A program made the position numbers and the translations under genes. From Ochromonadaceae sp. CCMP2298 (lineage: Eukaryota; Sar; Synurophyceae; Ochromonadales; Ochromonadaceae), in NCBI GenBank assembly GCA_026770595.1, contig MU633836.1:1-22020 (forward strand): a DNA stretch of 22,020 bases. The letters are read 5' to 3'. The notes beneath the pieces are model-generated. The model was not told the origin of the DNA and searched no databases. It saw nothing but the letters and a program-made list of their open reading frames with translations. Below, in pieces: positions 1 to 8,046 of the stretch. Within the stretch, counting starts at the first letter, position 1. Each line of letters starts with the position of its first letter.

Positions 1-475
1 AGATTAACTAATCAACAGAATCCTCACTTTTTGACAGGGGAATAATTTAGGTGACCTCAGGGTGGTGTCACAGAGCTTCTGGCGCAGCAAGTGCAGCGTG
101 CGGCATAAGGGTCTGGGATTATAGGGTCAATGTACATATGTATTATACGGCTAGTAGGGGGCCTACGGAGTGATAGCAGAGGTGCTCCGCTTAGCAGGGC
201 GTGCACGGAGTACAAGGGCGCAGCAGCACAGGATGCTGATGCAGGCGGACCCTCTCCAACCGCACGCTAATGAGTTTCAACACGCATGGGGGAGTAGTTA
301 GGGAACCTGGGAATCAGCAGTGAAGGGAGAATCTTGTCAAAATATGAACTGGTGAACATCAGCAGGCTCGCCCCATACTGCCTGCACAGCCACATCTGCT
401 CCGCCCGCAGAAGTCTCGTGACCGAACCGCTCCTGCCTGGTCTGCTTCTTGCAAGGCACCGAAACAGGTTCCAGG
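1..475. promoter_or_regulatory. Upstream region of LSM2, no gene recognised
   Basis: I see no protein-coding signal or RNA gene that I can support here. The last part (about 330-475) is probably the 5' leader of LSM2. The start codon sits one base after an AG preceded by a moderately pyrimidine-rich stretch, so a 5'-UTR intron ending at 474 is possible. No convincing TATA box is visible. Confidence 0.4.
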
Positions 476-904
476 ATGATATTCTTCTCGTTCTTCAAGA
501 CCCTGGTCGGGAAGGAGGTGGCCATCGAGATGAAGAACGACGTCGTGATAACAGGAATCTTGATATCCGTGGATCAGTACTTGAACGTGAAGCTGAAGCA
601 GGTGCACGTGGTCAACTCGGAGGCTTACCCGCAGCTGTCGTCCATGAAGAACTGCTTCATCCGGGGCAACTCAGTCAGGTAACGTTAAGGAGAACATAAC
701 AGTATAAGGCGAATACCAAGGTCTCGCATAGTTACGAGGCGGCTCAGCACAGCACTAACCGATGGTGAACTCGCCGTTGAACTCGCTCCCCTGCCCCCCT
801 GCCCCCCTGCTCCCCTGCTCCCCAGGTACATCCAGATCCCCGCCAGCGAGGTGGACACGGAGCTGCTGCAGGACGCGGCCAGGAAGGAGAACGCCTCGCG
901 CTAA
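476..904 (+). CDS. LSM2: U6 snRNA-associated Sm-like protein LSm2
   Basis: The product is a core subunit of the LSm2-8 ring, which binds the 3' U-tract of U6 snRNA in the nucleus, and of the cytoplasmic LSm1-7 ring in mRNA decay. Two exons, 476-678 and 826-904, give 93 residues, close to the roughly 95 usual for LSm2. The intron (679-825, GT-AG) splits an Arg codon. The start MIFFSFFKTLVGK, the Sm1 part with VDQYLNVKL and the Sm2 signature NCFIRGNSVRYIQIP are all present, followed by the LSm2-typical tail EVDTELLQDAARKE. ATG 476 is chosen because LSm2 proteins begin at exactly this point. The open frame upstream of it has no family match. Its stop lies 145 nt from the stop of the convergent DUSP gene. 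Identification is from family knowledge and is secure. Confidence 0.96.
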
Positions 905-1049
905 TCCGCTGAACACGATCCACTGCTAATCTATTGACCCATGAAGACCAGTCTGCTGCATTTAGCTTAGTGTATATATTTAGACATTTTCAGAGCTTCG
1001 CTCGGTATGCATGTGACATGTGACAAAAAAACTAGCACTATCACTCGTA

Positions 1050-2602
1050 CTACCTTCCGAATCCGTAGAACCTGCTGGCCACCAACCAAGTGCCCGACTC
1101 GACGTTCCGGTCTGCAGGCGCGTCGAAGAGCGATGCACCCTCCCCATCGCTATTGCTGCTACTGCTATCGGAGTCCGAACCCCCGTCCACGGCTCTGTGG
1201 ATCGCATTCCTCGTAGACCGACCCGACCCCTGGGACCCTGCTGCCTTCTCCGCCCTCTCCGAGTTGTTTCTGTCCTTCGTGTTCGTGTTCCCGCCTTCGA
1301 CCTTTCTCCTCTGGGGCTGCTTCCTCCTCCTCGGCGGTTTCTGCTGCTGGTCTGATTTCTCCTTCTCGCTCGCCTTGACTGCATCAGCAGCTGTCCTCGT
1401 CGCCAACCACTCCGCGTCAGTGGACGTCCCCTGCTCCATGTGCTTTAGCTCCAGCTCCTGCTCCTCCTCCTCTAGCACGGCATCTTTCCTCAGCGGCTTG
1501 TACTTCCGGTAGCTGATATTGCTTCTGCCTGATTTGCGACGTGCCCAGCAGGTGATGGCCCAGTAGATGAAGGCCTCCAGGTGCTCCTTCGTCAGACCGC
1601 AGCACCAGAACATGCCGTCGTCCTAAGAGGGGCGGGGCGATAAGGTAGATAGATAGAGGTTAGAACAGCACACAGCAAAATGCCCGCATCAAGATCGCAG
1701 GAAACCACTGGTGACAAGTACACGCAGCAGGCGAGGGTAGCAGGAAATATGCGGAAGGGTAAGGATTGAACGTAGCAGGAAGGATCTGGGGCCTCACCTC
1801 GTCGTCCGAGTACTCGCGTTCCCACTTCACCCACTTGGGCCGCACCTTGTTCACGTATATCTTGGCCTGCGTCTGATAGGGGGGATAGAGGTAGTAGTGA
1901 GGGAGAGGTGGGGGAGGGGAGACTGTAAGTGCGGCCTCGGTGTGTGGGCGCTGTTCAGGTGCAAAGTCTCATGCGACAATGTCAGCTAGGTGCATGATGT
2001 GAGTGATGTCAGTGGTCAATGTTCCTTACCCTGCCGGTGACCTGGATGCTGACCATCTTGGCGATGGGCACAGATGTTTTGTAGATGTCGATCAGGTAGC
2101 GGCTCAGCTCTGGGGAGTCGTCTTTGCCGTACAGCTCCAGGAAGATGAAGTAGATGATGGGCGGCACCCCCCGGTAGTCACGGATGGGCTTCAAGTCCGG
2201 CAGAGGGTTCTTGTGCTCGTCCACGAGCTCCTTAGTCGACATGGGTCCGGGGGGATCCTCGTTCTCGTCTCCGTTGACGAAGGCGGACCAGGCGTTGAGC
2301 CAGTCCGAGTCCACCAGGAACCAGCACTCCTTGCTCACGTTGATCTTCGACTTGTCGTTCTTCTTCACCAGCTTCAACTCCTGCTTCTTGCGGATCTTCA
2401 ACAGTCGGAGTTGCTCTTGGTCCTTCTCCTTCTCCACAGGGCGCTCAGAAGCAGTCTCGGCCTCCTTGTCCGTATTCGTCTGAGTCTGACCGGCACTCAG
2501 CCCCTGCTCAGCTACTCTAGGATGCGTGACCACGACCTCCTGATGAGACTCCTCACGATGGCCGTCACTATTTATGGCTTCTTCCTCACAGGCGAGACTC
2601 AT
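1050..2602 (-). CDS. DUSP-domain protein of unknown function
   Basis: Three exons, 2602-2030, 1872-1798 and 1622-1050, give 406 residues; both introns are GT-AG, phase 0. Residues about 1-90 are charged and probably disordered. They are followed by a DUSP-type fold (about 90-175) with the landmarks CWFLVDSDWLNAWSAFV, PGPMSTKELVD and DYRGVPPIIYFIFLELYG. DUSP domains are best known from ubiquitin-specific proteases, but no USP Cys or His box is present, so this is a stand-alone DUSP protein. After a conserved-looking linker (IYVNKVRPKWVKWEREYSDDE) comes a Trp/Cys-rich segment (MFWCCGLTKEHLEAFIYWAITCW), then a long Glu/Lys/Arg/Ser-rich tail. The 5' side has a pyrimidine tract ending in a tandem acceptor (gcagcag, about 2611-2605) just before the ATG, and a donor-like gtagg near 2685. 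A 5'-UTR intron, or a further upstream coding exon, is therefore possible. The role is unknown. Confidence 0.82.
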
Positions 2603-3035
2603 ATCTGCTGCGAAAGAGAGAAAAGAGACGAAAATACAGCGACAACTCCCCAGAGAAAGGGGGGAGAGGAATGCTCTGCGCCTACCAGTTGGCTGGCGCT
2701 AAGTTGTTGATCACTGCAGCTCACGACTACCCCTCTGTCGAGTCCTGCCTCACGAGAGGCTCTGTGGCTTGATCTGTGGATCTGTACTGGTACAACAGGG
2801 CTGATGAAGTGAGAGAGAAAGATCCCCCTCTTGCATCGAGCTCCAAATCCGAAGTAAATTTGGCCAAAAAAATCAGGACATCGTCGTTCCTAAAAAAGGC
2901 GCCATATATCTGATGATTGAGAGAAAACGGCGTCAATATCACTGAGCAAATTCGGCAAAACTTATCAGTTTTCCTCGACTCTTGCTGTCAGCTTATCATA
3001 TCTGTCATCCGAGCAAGGAGCTTCACATTTCAATC
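2603..3035. promoter_or_regulatory. Divergent intergenic region between DUSP gene and ankyrin-like pseudogene
   Basis: These 433 nt lie between two start codons on opposite strands, so they should contain the promoters of both. The part next to the DUSP gene (2608-2685) has the shape of a 5'-UTR intron. The rest is AT-richer than the coding DNA. I recognise no gene, repeat or named promoter motif. Confidence 0.4.
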
Positions 3036-3926
3036 ATGGAGCCTCCCTCTGCTTCCGCCAGAGCGTTTCCGATCGTGCCGCGGTACGTCAGAGAGTTCCT
3101 GGGCCCCTCCTGTGACGCGCAGCTCAGACTCTTGTCGAGGCTGTGGAGAGGTCAACTGACAACCACTCCTGTTGAGGAATTGAGGATCAGCGACTACTTG
3201 TCACCTTCTTTCATTTCCTAAGCGTGGGATGAGCTCAACATGCCTCGGACGAGTCTGGTTACCCGGCTTGCGGCGCTAGGCGGGCAACGAGAGGTGTTGC
3301 AGTGGCTGCGATCTCAGGATCCTCCCTGTCCTTGGGCTTATTCTATTTGTATGAGCGCTGCGCAGAATGGTCACTCGCATGTGTTGCAGTGGCTACGGGA
3401 TCAGGACCCTCCCTGCCCATGGGAGGCTGACATTTGTTCGCAGGCTGCATGGAGGAGTCCCTTGCATGTGCTGCAGTGGCTGCGGGCTCAGGATCCTCCC
3501 TGTCCTTGGAGTGAAGGGACTTGTTCATATGCTGCGTGGGATAGTCCCTTGCATGTGCTGCAGTGGCTGCGGGCTCAGGATCCTCGCTGTCCCTGGCATG
3601 AAGAGACTTAGACATGTGCTGCGGATAAGGTTCACTTGCATGTGCTGCAATGACTGCGAGCTCAGGAACCTCCCTGTCCTTGGTACACACACAGCCAGCG
3701 AGTGGGGTCCCTTGCTGTAAAGGTGCTTGAACGTGTGGGAAACTGCAGGGACGAATTAAAAATTCCTCACTCCGGGCTCTACAGAGTCGGGAGAGAAATC
3801 AGAGGAGCAGGCACAGATCAGCAGGCACAGCACAGCAGCGGAGTCAGCGGAGAAAGCGGAGGCAGCAGGCGCAGCAACAGACACGCACCCAGCAATAACA
3901 CCAGTGATGACGCTCGCTCTCCCTAG
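3036..3926 (+). pseudogene. Ankyrin-like repeat protein, pseudogene with three in-frame stops
   Basis: One continuous reading frame runs from ATG 3036 to TAG 3924-3926. It is interrupted only by TAA 3219-3221, TAG 3609-3611 and TGA 3651-3653, with no frameshift. The N-terminal part (3036-3218, MEPPSASARAF...) has no repeat. From 3294 there are five repeats of 29 residues (87 nt), starting with VLQWL at 3294, 3381, 3468, 3555 and 3642 and containing the core QDPPCPW. Repeats of this kind are annotated as ankyrin-like and occur in large families in some algae. The third and fourth repeats are almost identical in DNA. The stop at 3651 replaces the invariant Trp codon TGG with TGA, and the one at 3609 replaces a Cys codon TGT with TAG. 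All three stop codons are used, so code reassignment is an unlikely explanation. The tail after 3720 is Ser/Arg/Gly-rich. An intron removing a stop cannot be excluded at 3219. Confidence 0.75.
3294..3691 (+). repeat. Five tandem 87-bp units encoding ankyrin-like repeats
   Basis: The unit begins at GTG/TTG-CAG-TGG (VLQWL) and recurs exactly every 87 nt at 3294, 3381, 3468, 3555 and 3642. The fifth unit is incomplete. The stretches around 3460-3510 and 3547-3597 are nearly identical, which suggests recent unit duplication or conversion. Confidence 0.85.
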
Positions 3927-4059
3927 TCTGCTGCACCGTACTACCAAGCATCGTCGAATGCCTGAGCTGGCTAATCCCTTCGGGTCGCCAGTACTGGTCG
4001 CGGGAATAGAATGCGTGTGCTGCTATTACATGTCTGTTGTATTTACAGTGGCCGAGTGA

Positions 4060-5106
4060 TCACAGCCGACGTCTGGTGGAATGGTCATACAGGACAACTT
4101 GCGTGTATTCCGATGTAACTAATTCTACGCGTGTCGTGTTGTCGCCTGGCTCCTTACTCTCGGGATTCACATTTACAATTTTGCGGTCGCGCTTGTTCTT
4201 GAAGAGCAGGCCTTGCGCACTGTCGGCGATCACCTGTAGGCAGTGGGCAGTGGGTAGAAGGGGCGTATGTTAGGATTGGCATAATGTATGGCTTATGTGG
4301 CCGACTTGGCGCTCGCAACTGCGGGTGGGCTATAGGGAGCTAGTGGGCTAGGGGACTAGTGGGTGGGGGACTAGTGGGTGGGGGACTAAGCTGCACCTGG
4401 TAGTGCGGCGTGCTGTTGGAGGTGGACAGCTGTGTCTCCCAGTTGTAGTAGCTGAGGTCTGCGGGCTTGGGCAGCAGCTTCTTGCGGTGCTCAAAGATAG
4501 GTACGAAGTCCTCCGTGCGCATGCGATGTGCGAGGTCGATGTATCCGGAGACCTCCTGTCCCTTGCTGTTGAAGTCTCGGATGAACACGATGGTGGTCAG
4601 CTTGCCGGTACGCACTAGCTCCTCTCTCTCCGCGATCGCCTAAGGGGGACAGGGGTGTGTTAGATCGACAATGGATGAGAGCGGCAAATATGGTGCACCT
4701 TTAGAAACGGATAGAGTGCCAGATCTTTGTCCACACTCGCCAGCTTCTTGGGCGCGGAGTGCTTCAGACTCGTTCGCTCCACCAACAGCTTTTTGCGAGC
4801 CTCGAAATCCTGCATCGTGCATCGACGAGGAGAAGGTAAGGAGAAAATAAGGGAATCGCCACCAGGTTTCGAAAAGACAGCAAGACAGCTGGGAAGGGAG
4901 TGCTGGAGACGTACAAGACCTACCTCTCTGCGGATCGTATCTCCCAGTCCGCGATATCCGAGCTCCACCAGTTGCCGGGCCATTTCCTCATCCTCCAAGT
5001 AGCCCATGTCGTTGGATGTCAACTGTGAATCTAGATAGTCCTCGTAGGTCTCGTACCTCTCCACAACGTCGAGGTTAGACATGTCTTCATTCTTACCCTT
5101 CGACAT
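4060..5106 (-). CDS. CFAP299: Cilia- and flagella-associated protein 299
   Basis: Four exons, 5106-4924, 4809-4699, 4639-4397 and 4233-4060, give 236 residues; human CFAP299 (C4orf22) is about the same length. All three introns are GT-AG and phase 0, and the second is only 59 nt. Family landmarks run in order: YEDYLDSQLTSND and YLEDEEMARQLVELGYRG (residues about 22-53), DFEARKK at the second exon, IVFIRDFNSKGQEVSGYID (about 116-134), LLPKPADLSYYNWE, and the C-terminal VIADSAQGLLFKNKRDRKIVNV. ATG 5106 is chosen because the nine-base extension upstream is only a GTG. The protein is associated with motile cilia or flagella and its biochemical role is poorly defined, so the gene mainly tells us that the organism makes flagella at some stage. 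It is divergent from KDSR (678 nt) and convergent with the ankyrin-like pseudogene. Confidence 0.95.
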
Positions 5107-5784
5107 GCTCGCGTTCACTCAGTCGGCAAGAGGCAGCAACAGTCGTCGAGGAGGTGCACCGGGAGCACCTGCGGAGGCTGGCGGGAAGAGACGAACGAAA
5201 CGCTGTCGACGAGAACAATGATCTTGGAAGCGGGCTTCGTCCGATCGAGCTTGGACTGTTGGACTGTGAGACCAGACCCACATCACATCACGTCGCAAAT
5301 CAATCTCGATCGATTCTCAACCGTTTCGCTGTAACTTACGCATTGCCCAGTGCAATGCCCAAGTATGAGCCCAACTTGATGCATAAACGTCGTAATCTAT
5401 AGAATTATGCATTGTACTAGACTATTTAACCCCCTATTTCAAGTGTAGGCTTCCATTATATTTTCATTAATCTCTCTAGATAAGAAGATATAGAGCTTTC
5501 TAGATTGTCCATTTTCGTGTGTTGGAGACGCCTCAGGTCAGGTACAGAGGTAATTCCCAGGAAGGTGGAAGGGGACCAAGTTGAACAAGCCGCAATGCCG
5601 CGATGGGGAACTCCAGCCACAGCAGTTGCTCTCTCCACTCAGTGGAGAGAGCAAGGCTGCGGAAATGTCTCTGCAGCAGTCTGATGACCACGCAGAGAAC
5701 TGTTGAAGGTGTCGACAGCCGTGGATCAGGGAAATCGTGCCCCGCATCGTGCAGCCAGCCCTTCAATCGCTCACAACCGGCGGG
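5107..5784. promoter_or_regulatory. Divergent intergenic region between CFAP299 and KDSR
   Basis: These 678 nt separate two start codons on opposite strands. No ORF here has a recognisable product. A stretch at about 5390-5520 is clearly AT-rich compared with the flanks and includes a tatttaa-like sequence. Short inverted repeats occur at 5340-5358 (7-bp arms) and 5626-5654 (14-bp arms). The stretch after about 5520 is GC-richer and is probably the KDSR leader. Confidence 0.4.
5626..5654. repeat. Perfect 14-bp inverted repeat in the KDSR leader
   Basis: The arms ttgctctctccact and agtggagagagcaa are exact reverse complements with one base (c) between them. If transcribed, this would form a stable hairpin about 130 nt upstream of the KDSR ATG. 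Function is unknown. Confidence 0.7.
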
Positions 5785-7668
5785 ATGAGCCAGCTCCGTA
5801 GCGCAGCTGCGGCCCATCTGCACCAGGTGTATTATATGCTGCAGTCCATGACTCTCACCGGCGCGATCGCCAGCCTGATCGTCCTGGCCCTCCTCTTAGT
5901 CATGGCAACAGCCCTCGCGAGCGCATTGTTCCCTCGCCAGTTCGACTACCGAGGCAAGCACGTCTGCGTGACTGGCGGCTCCTCGGGCATCGGCCTGGAG
6001 GCGGCGAGGATCTACCTCAAGCTGGGGGCGAACGTGTCCATCTTGGCGCGCAACGCGGAGAGGCTGGCGGAGGCCAAGGCTGACCTGGATAGGTCTGTGG
6101 CTAACAACGGCAGCGGTAGGAACAGTAGCAGCAGTGGCAGTGGTAGCGGTAGGGTGGTAACGGTGTCCGTGGATTGCGCAGAGAGCGAATCCGCCGTCGC
6201 CCTGGCCCTGGCCCCGGCCCTACGATCTCTGGGCCCCGTAAGTGTGCTGGTCAACTGCGCAGGTATACAGTTGCTACTGTAGCAGTAAGCATTGCTTCTT
6301 AGCAGCAGTAAGCATAACTACTAGACTAACAGTACTACTAACCCTACACCCTGCAGGCGTGTCCATAGCTGGTACCTTCGAGCAGACCGACATCTCAGAG
6401 TTCGAGCGGATGCTGCGCATCAATGTGCTGGGGAGTGTGTACCCCACCAGGGCTGTGCTGGGGGGGATGAAGGCACAGGGTGGGGGGAGGATCGTGTTCG
6501 TGGCTTCCCAGGTGGCGCAGGTGGGTTTAATTGAAATTACAGCGTAGAGAGAGGGGGTTGAATATGCCGTAGAAAGAGACGGGTGTGGAGATGTGGGGTG
6601 AAGGGTGTTGAGTGCTGGCTGCTTGTAGGGTCGGGGTGTGAGGTGTCGGTGCTGCGTGTATGATGTATCATGTATTATGGGGTGTGGGGTGTGGGGTGCT
6701 GGGTAGGTTTATGTTGTGTTGTGTGTGTGTGTGTGTGTTTGGGGGGGGCTTGTCAAATTGCGACTCTCCCCACTTTCCCGTCTATCCTATCCTTTCTTGA
6801 CTATTCCCCTTTTCCCCTTTTCCCCTATTCCCATATTAGGTGGCTCTGCACGGGTACACTGCCTACGCTGCCTCCAAGTGGGCGTTACGCGGTCTGGCAG
6901 AGGCGCTGCAGATGGAGGTAAAGGCTCATAACGTCCTGCTCCCCCCTATCCCCCCACCCATCCCTTACCCCCCCCATATCCCTATCTCTGTCTCCCTTTA
7001 TCCCTACATTCCCTGTTTCCCTATCTCCCTACCTCCCTACAGGTAAAGGCTTACAACGTCCTGGTCTCCGTCTGCTACCCACCGGACACCGACACGCCGG
7101 GGTACAAGGTAAGGGGGGGGAGTAGGGAAATAAGGGAATAGAGGGATTGGGGGGGATAAGGGAATGGGGTGATGGGGGTTAGTAGTGGTAAGGGGGTGAG
7201 GTTCGGGGTAAATGGGGATAGGGGGGATAGGGGAATCTGCGAATTAACTTTCTCACCCACCTATTTTTTTCAACTTTTCCCGCTTTTTTTTCGCTCCCTC
7301 CCAAATTTCTCCCTCTGCACGTCTATTAAACCCATTACACCCATTAAACCCAGGAGGAGATGGAGTCCAAGCCCCCCCTCACCAAAGCCCTCTCAGAGGC
7401 CGGGACCCTGTTCACCCCCGCAAAGGTGGCCCTCGACCTAGTCCGGTACTCCACACTCGGATACTTCGGAATCTCCACCGGGGTGGACGGCTGGCTGCTG
7501 AAGCAACTGCACCCGGGGATGGGGCCCGTTAACGTGGCGTGGGAGGTGGGGCAGCAGGTGCTGCTGTCGGGGGTTGCGAGGGTGGTGGGCGTGTTCTATG
7601 TGCTGGCGTGGGAGGGGATGGCGAGGAGGGACAGGGAGAGGGAGCAGAGAGAGGAGAAGCAGAGGTAG
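5785..7668 (+). CDS. KDSR: 3-ketodihydrosphingosine reductase
   Basis: This NADPH-dependent short-chain dehydrogenase reduces 3-ketodihydrosphingosine to dihydrosphingosine, the second step of sphingolipid synthesis, on the cytosolic face of the ER. Five exons (5785-6262, 6357-6520, 6840-6917, 7043-7108, 7354-7668) give 366 residues against 332 in human KDSR. An N-terminal membrane segment (about 28-50) is followed by the Rossmann motif TGGSSGIG (63-70), VNCAG (156-160), catalytic Ser210 and YAASK (Tyr223/Lys227). Next come the KDSR-specific [10 protein letters not shown] (251-260) and a hydrophobic C-terminal segment. A Gly/Ser/Asn insert (about 107-123) accounts for part of the extra length. 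ATG 5785 is preferred over an upstream GTG at 5737. Intron 1 has a TACTAAC branch-site match (6336-6342). Intron 3 is flanked by duplicated sequence, listed separately. The gene is convergent with SEL1L. Confidence 0.95.
6106..6153 (+). repeat. Gly/Ser-coding simple repeat inside KDSR
   Basis: An irregular run of ggcagc, agtagc and ggtagc triplets encodes a Ser/Gly/Asn-rich insert between conserved parts of the Rossmann domain. It lies where human KDSR has no such segment. Confidence 0.6.
6721..6738. repeat. (GT)9 microsatellite in KDSR intron 2
   Basis: Nine uninterrupted GT dinucleotides inside intron 2 (6521-6839). They are followed by a G-run, and the second half of the intron is pyrimidine-rich up to the acceptor at 6839. 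Confidence 0.9.
6916..7063 (+). repeat. Direct duplication flanking KDSR intron 3 (23 nt, 21 identical)
   Basis: Copy 1 (6916-6938) begins at the donor junction AG|GTAAAGGCT and copy 2 (7041-7063) begins at the acceptor junction AG|GTAAAGGCT. Both continue to AACGTCCTG and differ only at two positions in between. Copy 1 is the last AG of exon 3 plus the first 21 nt of the intron; copy 2 is the intron's AG plus the first 21 nt of exon 4. Between them is about 100 nt of almost pure C/T sequence. Confidence 0.9.
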
Positions 7669-8046
7669 TGGGTAGAAACATGACGGCACACGGAGCAGAA
7701 GCAGAAGCACTTAGTTACACCGCAACAAATAACATCGGAATCTGTCACCCATTTGCTATTTGTTGAATTTCTCCTTCAAGTACAAGTACAGTGAGCCTCG
7801 CGAGTCAGGCAAGAGAAGGAGAGGAGACCGCTGGGTACTGTGTCGCATATCGCCTCGTAGCCCACAAAGCCCGGCGGCTTGGGCACCTTGGCCAGTCGCT
7901 GGAGGTCTTCGCGGATGTCGTCGGGAAGCCGGGGAGGGTGAACAGGAGAATCCGCCGCACATCCGCCCGCCATTTATTTATTTTTAGACATGTTTTACAA
8001 TTCCTATTGAGTTAAGCTAGAAGCATGTGTGTATGATACAAGCCGT
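7669..8046. other. Convergent gap between KDSR and SEL1L
   Basis: These 378 nt separate the KDSR stop from the SEL1L stop, against 129-145 nt in the other convergent gaps of this window. On the minus strand the sequence AATAAATAAA (7973-7982) is a good polyadenylation signal about 65-75 nt after the SEL1L stop. The rest holds the short orphan ORF listed next. Confidence 0.6.
7776..7973 (-). CDS. Orphan small ORF or gene fragment
   Basis: A 65-residue ORF from ATG 7973 to a TGA. I do not recognise it. The middle part (LPDDIREDLQRLAKVPKPPG, then FVGYEAI) has third codon positions that are mostly G or C, like the real genes here, whereas the start and the Cys-rich end do not. It starts immediately after the likely SEL1L polyadenylation signal on the same strand, which leaves no obvious promoter. 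It may be a small gene, an alternative 3' exon of SEL1L, or the remnant of a lost gene. Confidence 0.25.
   Translation of the reverse strand: MAGGCAADSPVHPPRLPDDIREDLQRLAKVPKPPGFVGYEAICDTVPSGLLSFSCLTREAHCTCT

Noticed and set aside
1090-1512. Ser/Leu-rich plus-strand ORF opposite the DUSP gene tail
   Set aside because: It is the complement of the charged repeat tail of the minus-strand gene and has no family match or splice logic.
1623-1798. GACGACG at both ends of DUSP intron 2 as a second intron-gain duplication
   Set aside because: Only 7-8 nt match and they form an Asp-Asp codon run, so coincidence is the simpler explanation.
3294-3691. Viral or horizontally acquired origin of the ankyrin-like repeats
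   Set aside because: Similar repeats occur in large viruses, but also widely in algal nuclear genomes. There is no flanking viral gene or composition break that I can point to.
3036-3926. Reassigned stop codon (ciliate-like code) to explain the interrupted ankyrin-like gene
   Set aside because: All three stop codons interrupt it, while all intact genes in the window use the standard code and end at ordinary stops.
5154-5402. 82-codon plus-strand ORF upstream of KDSR
   Set aside because: It has no recognisable product, mixed codon bias and an AT-rich end, and lies in the divergent promoter region; chance is sufficient.
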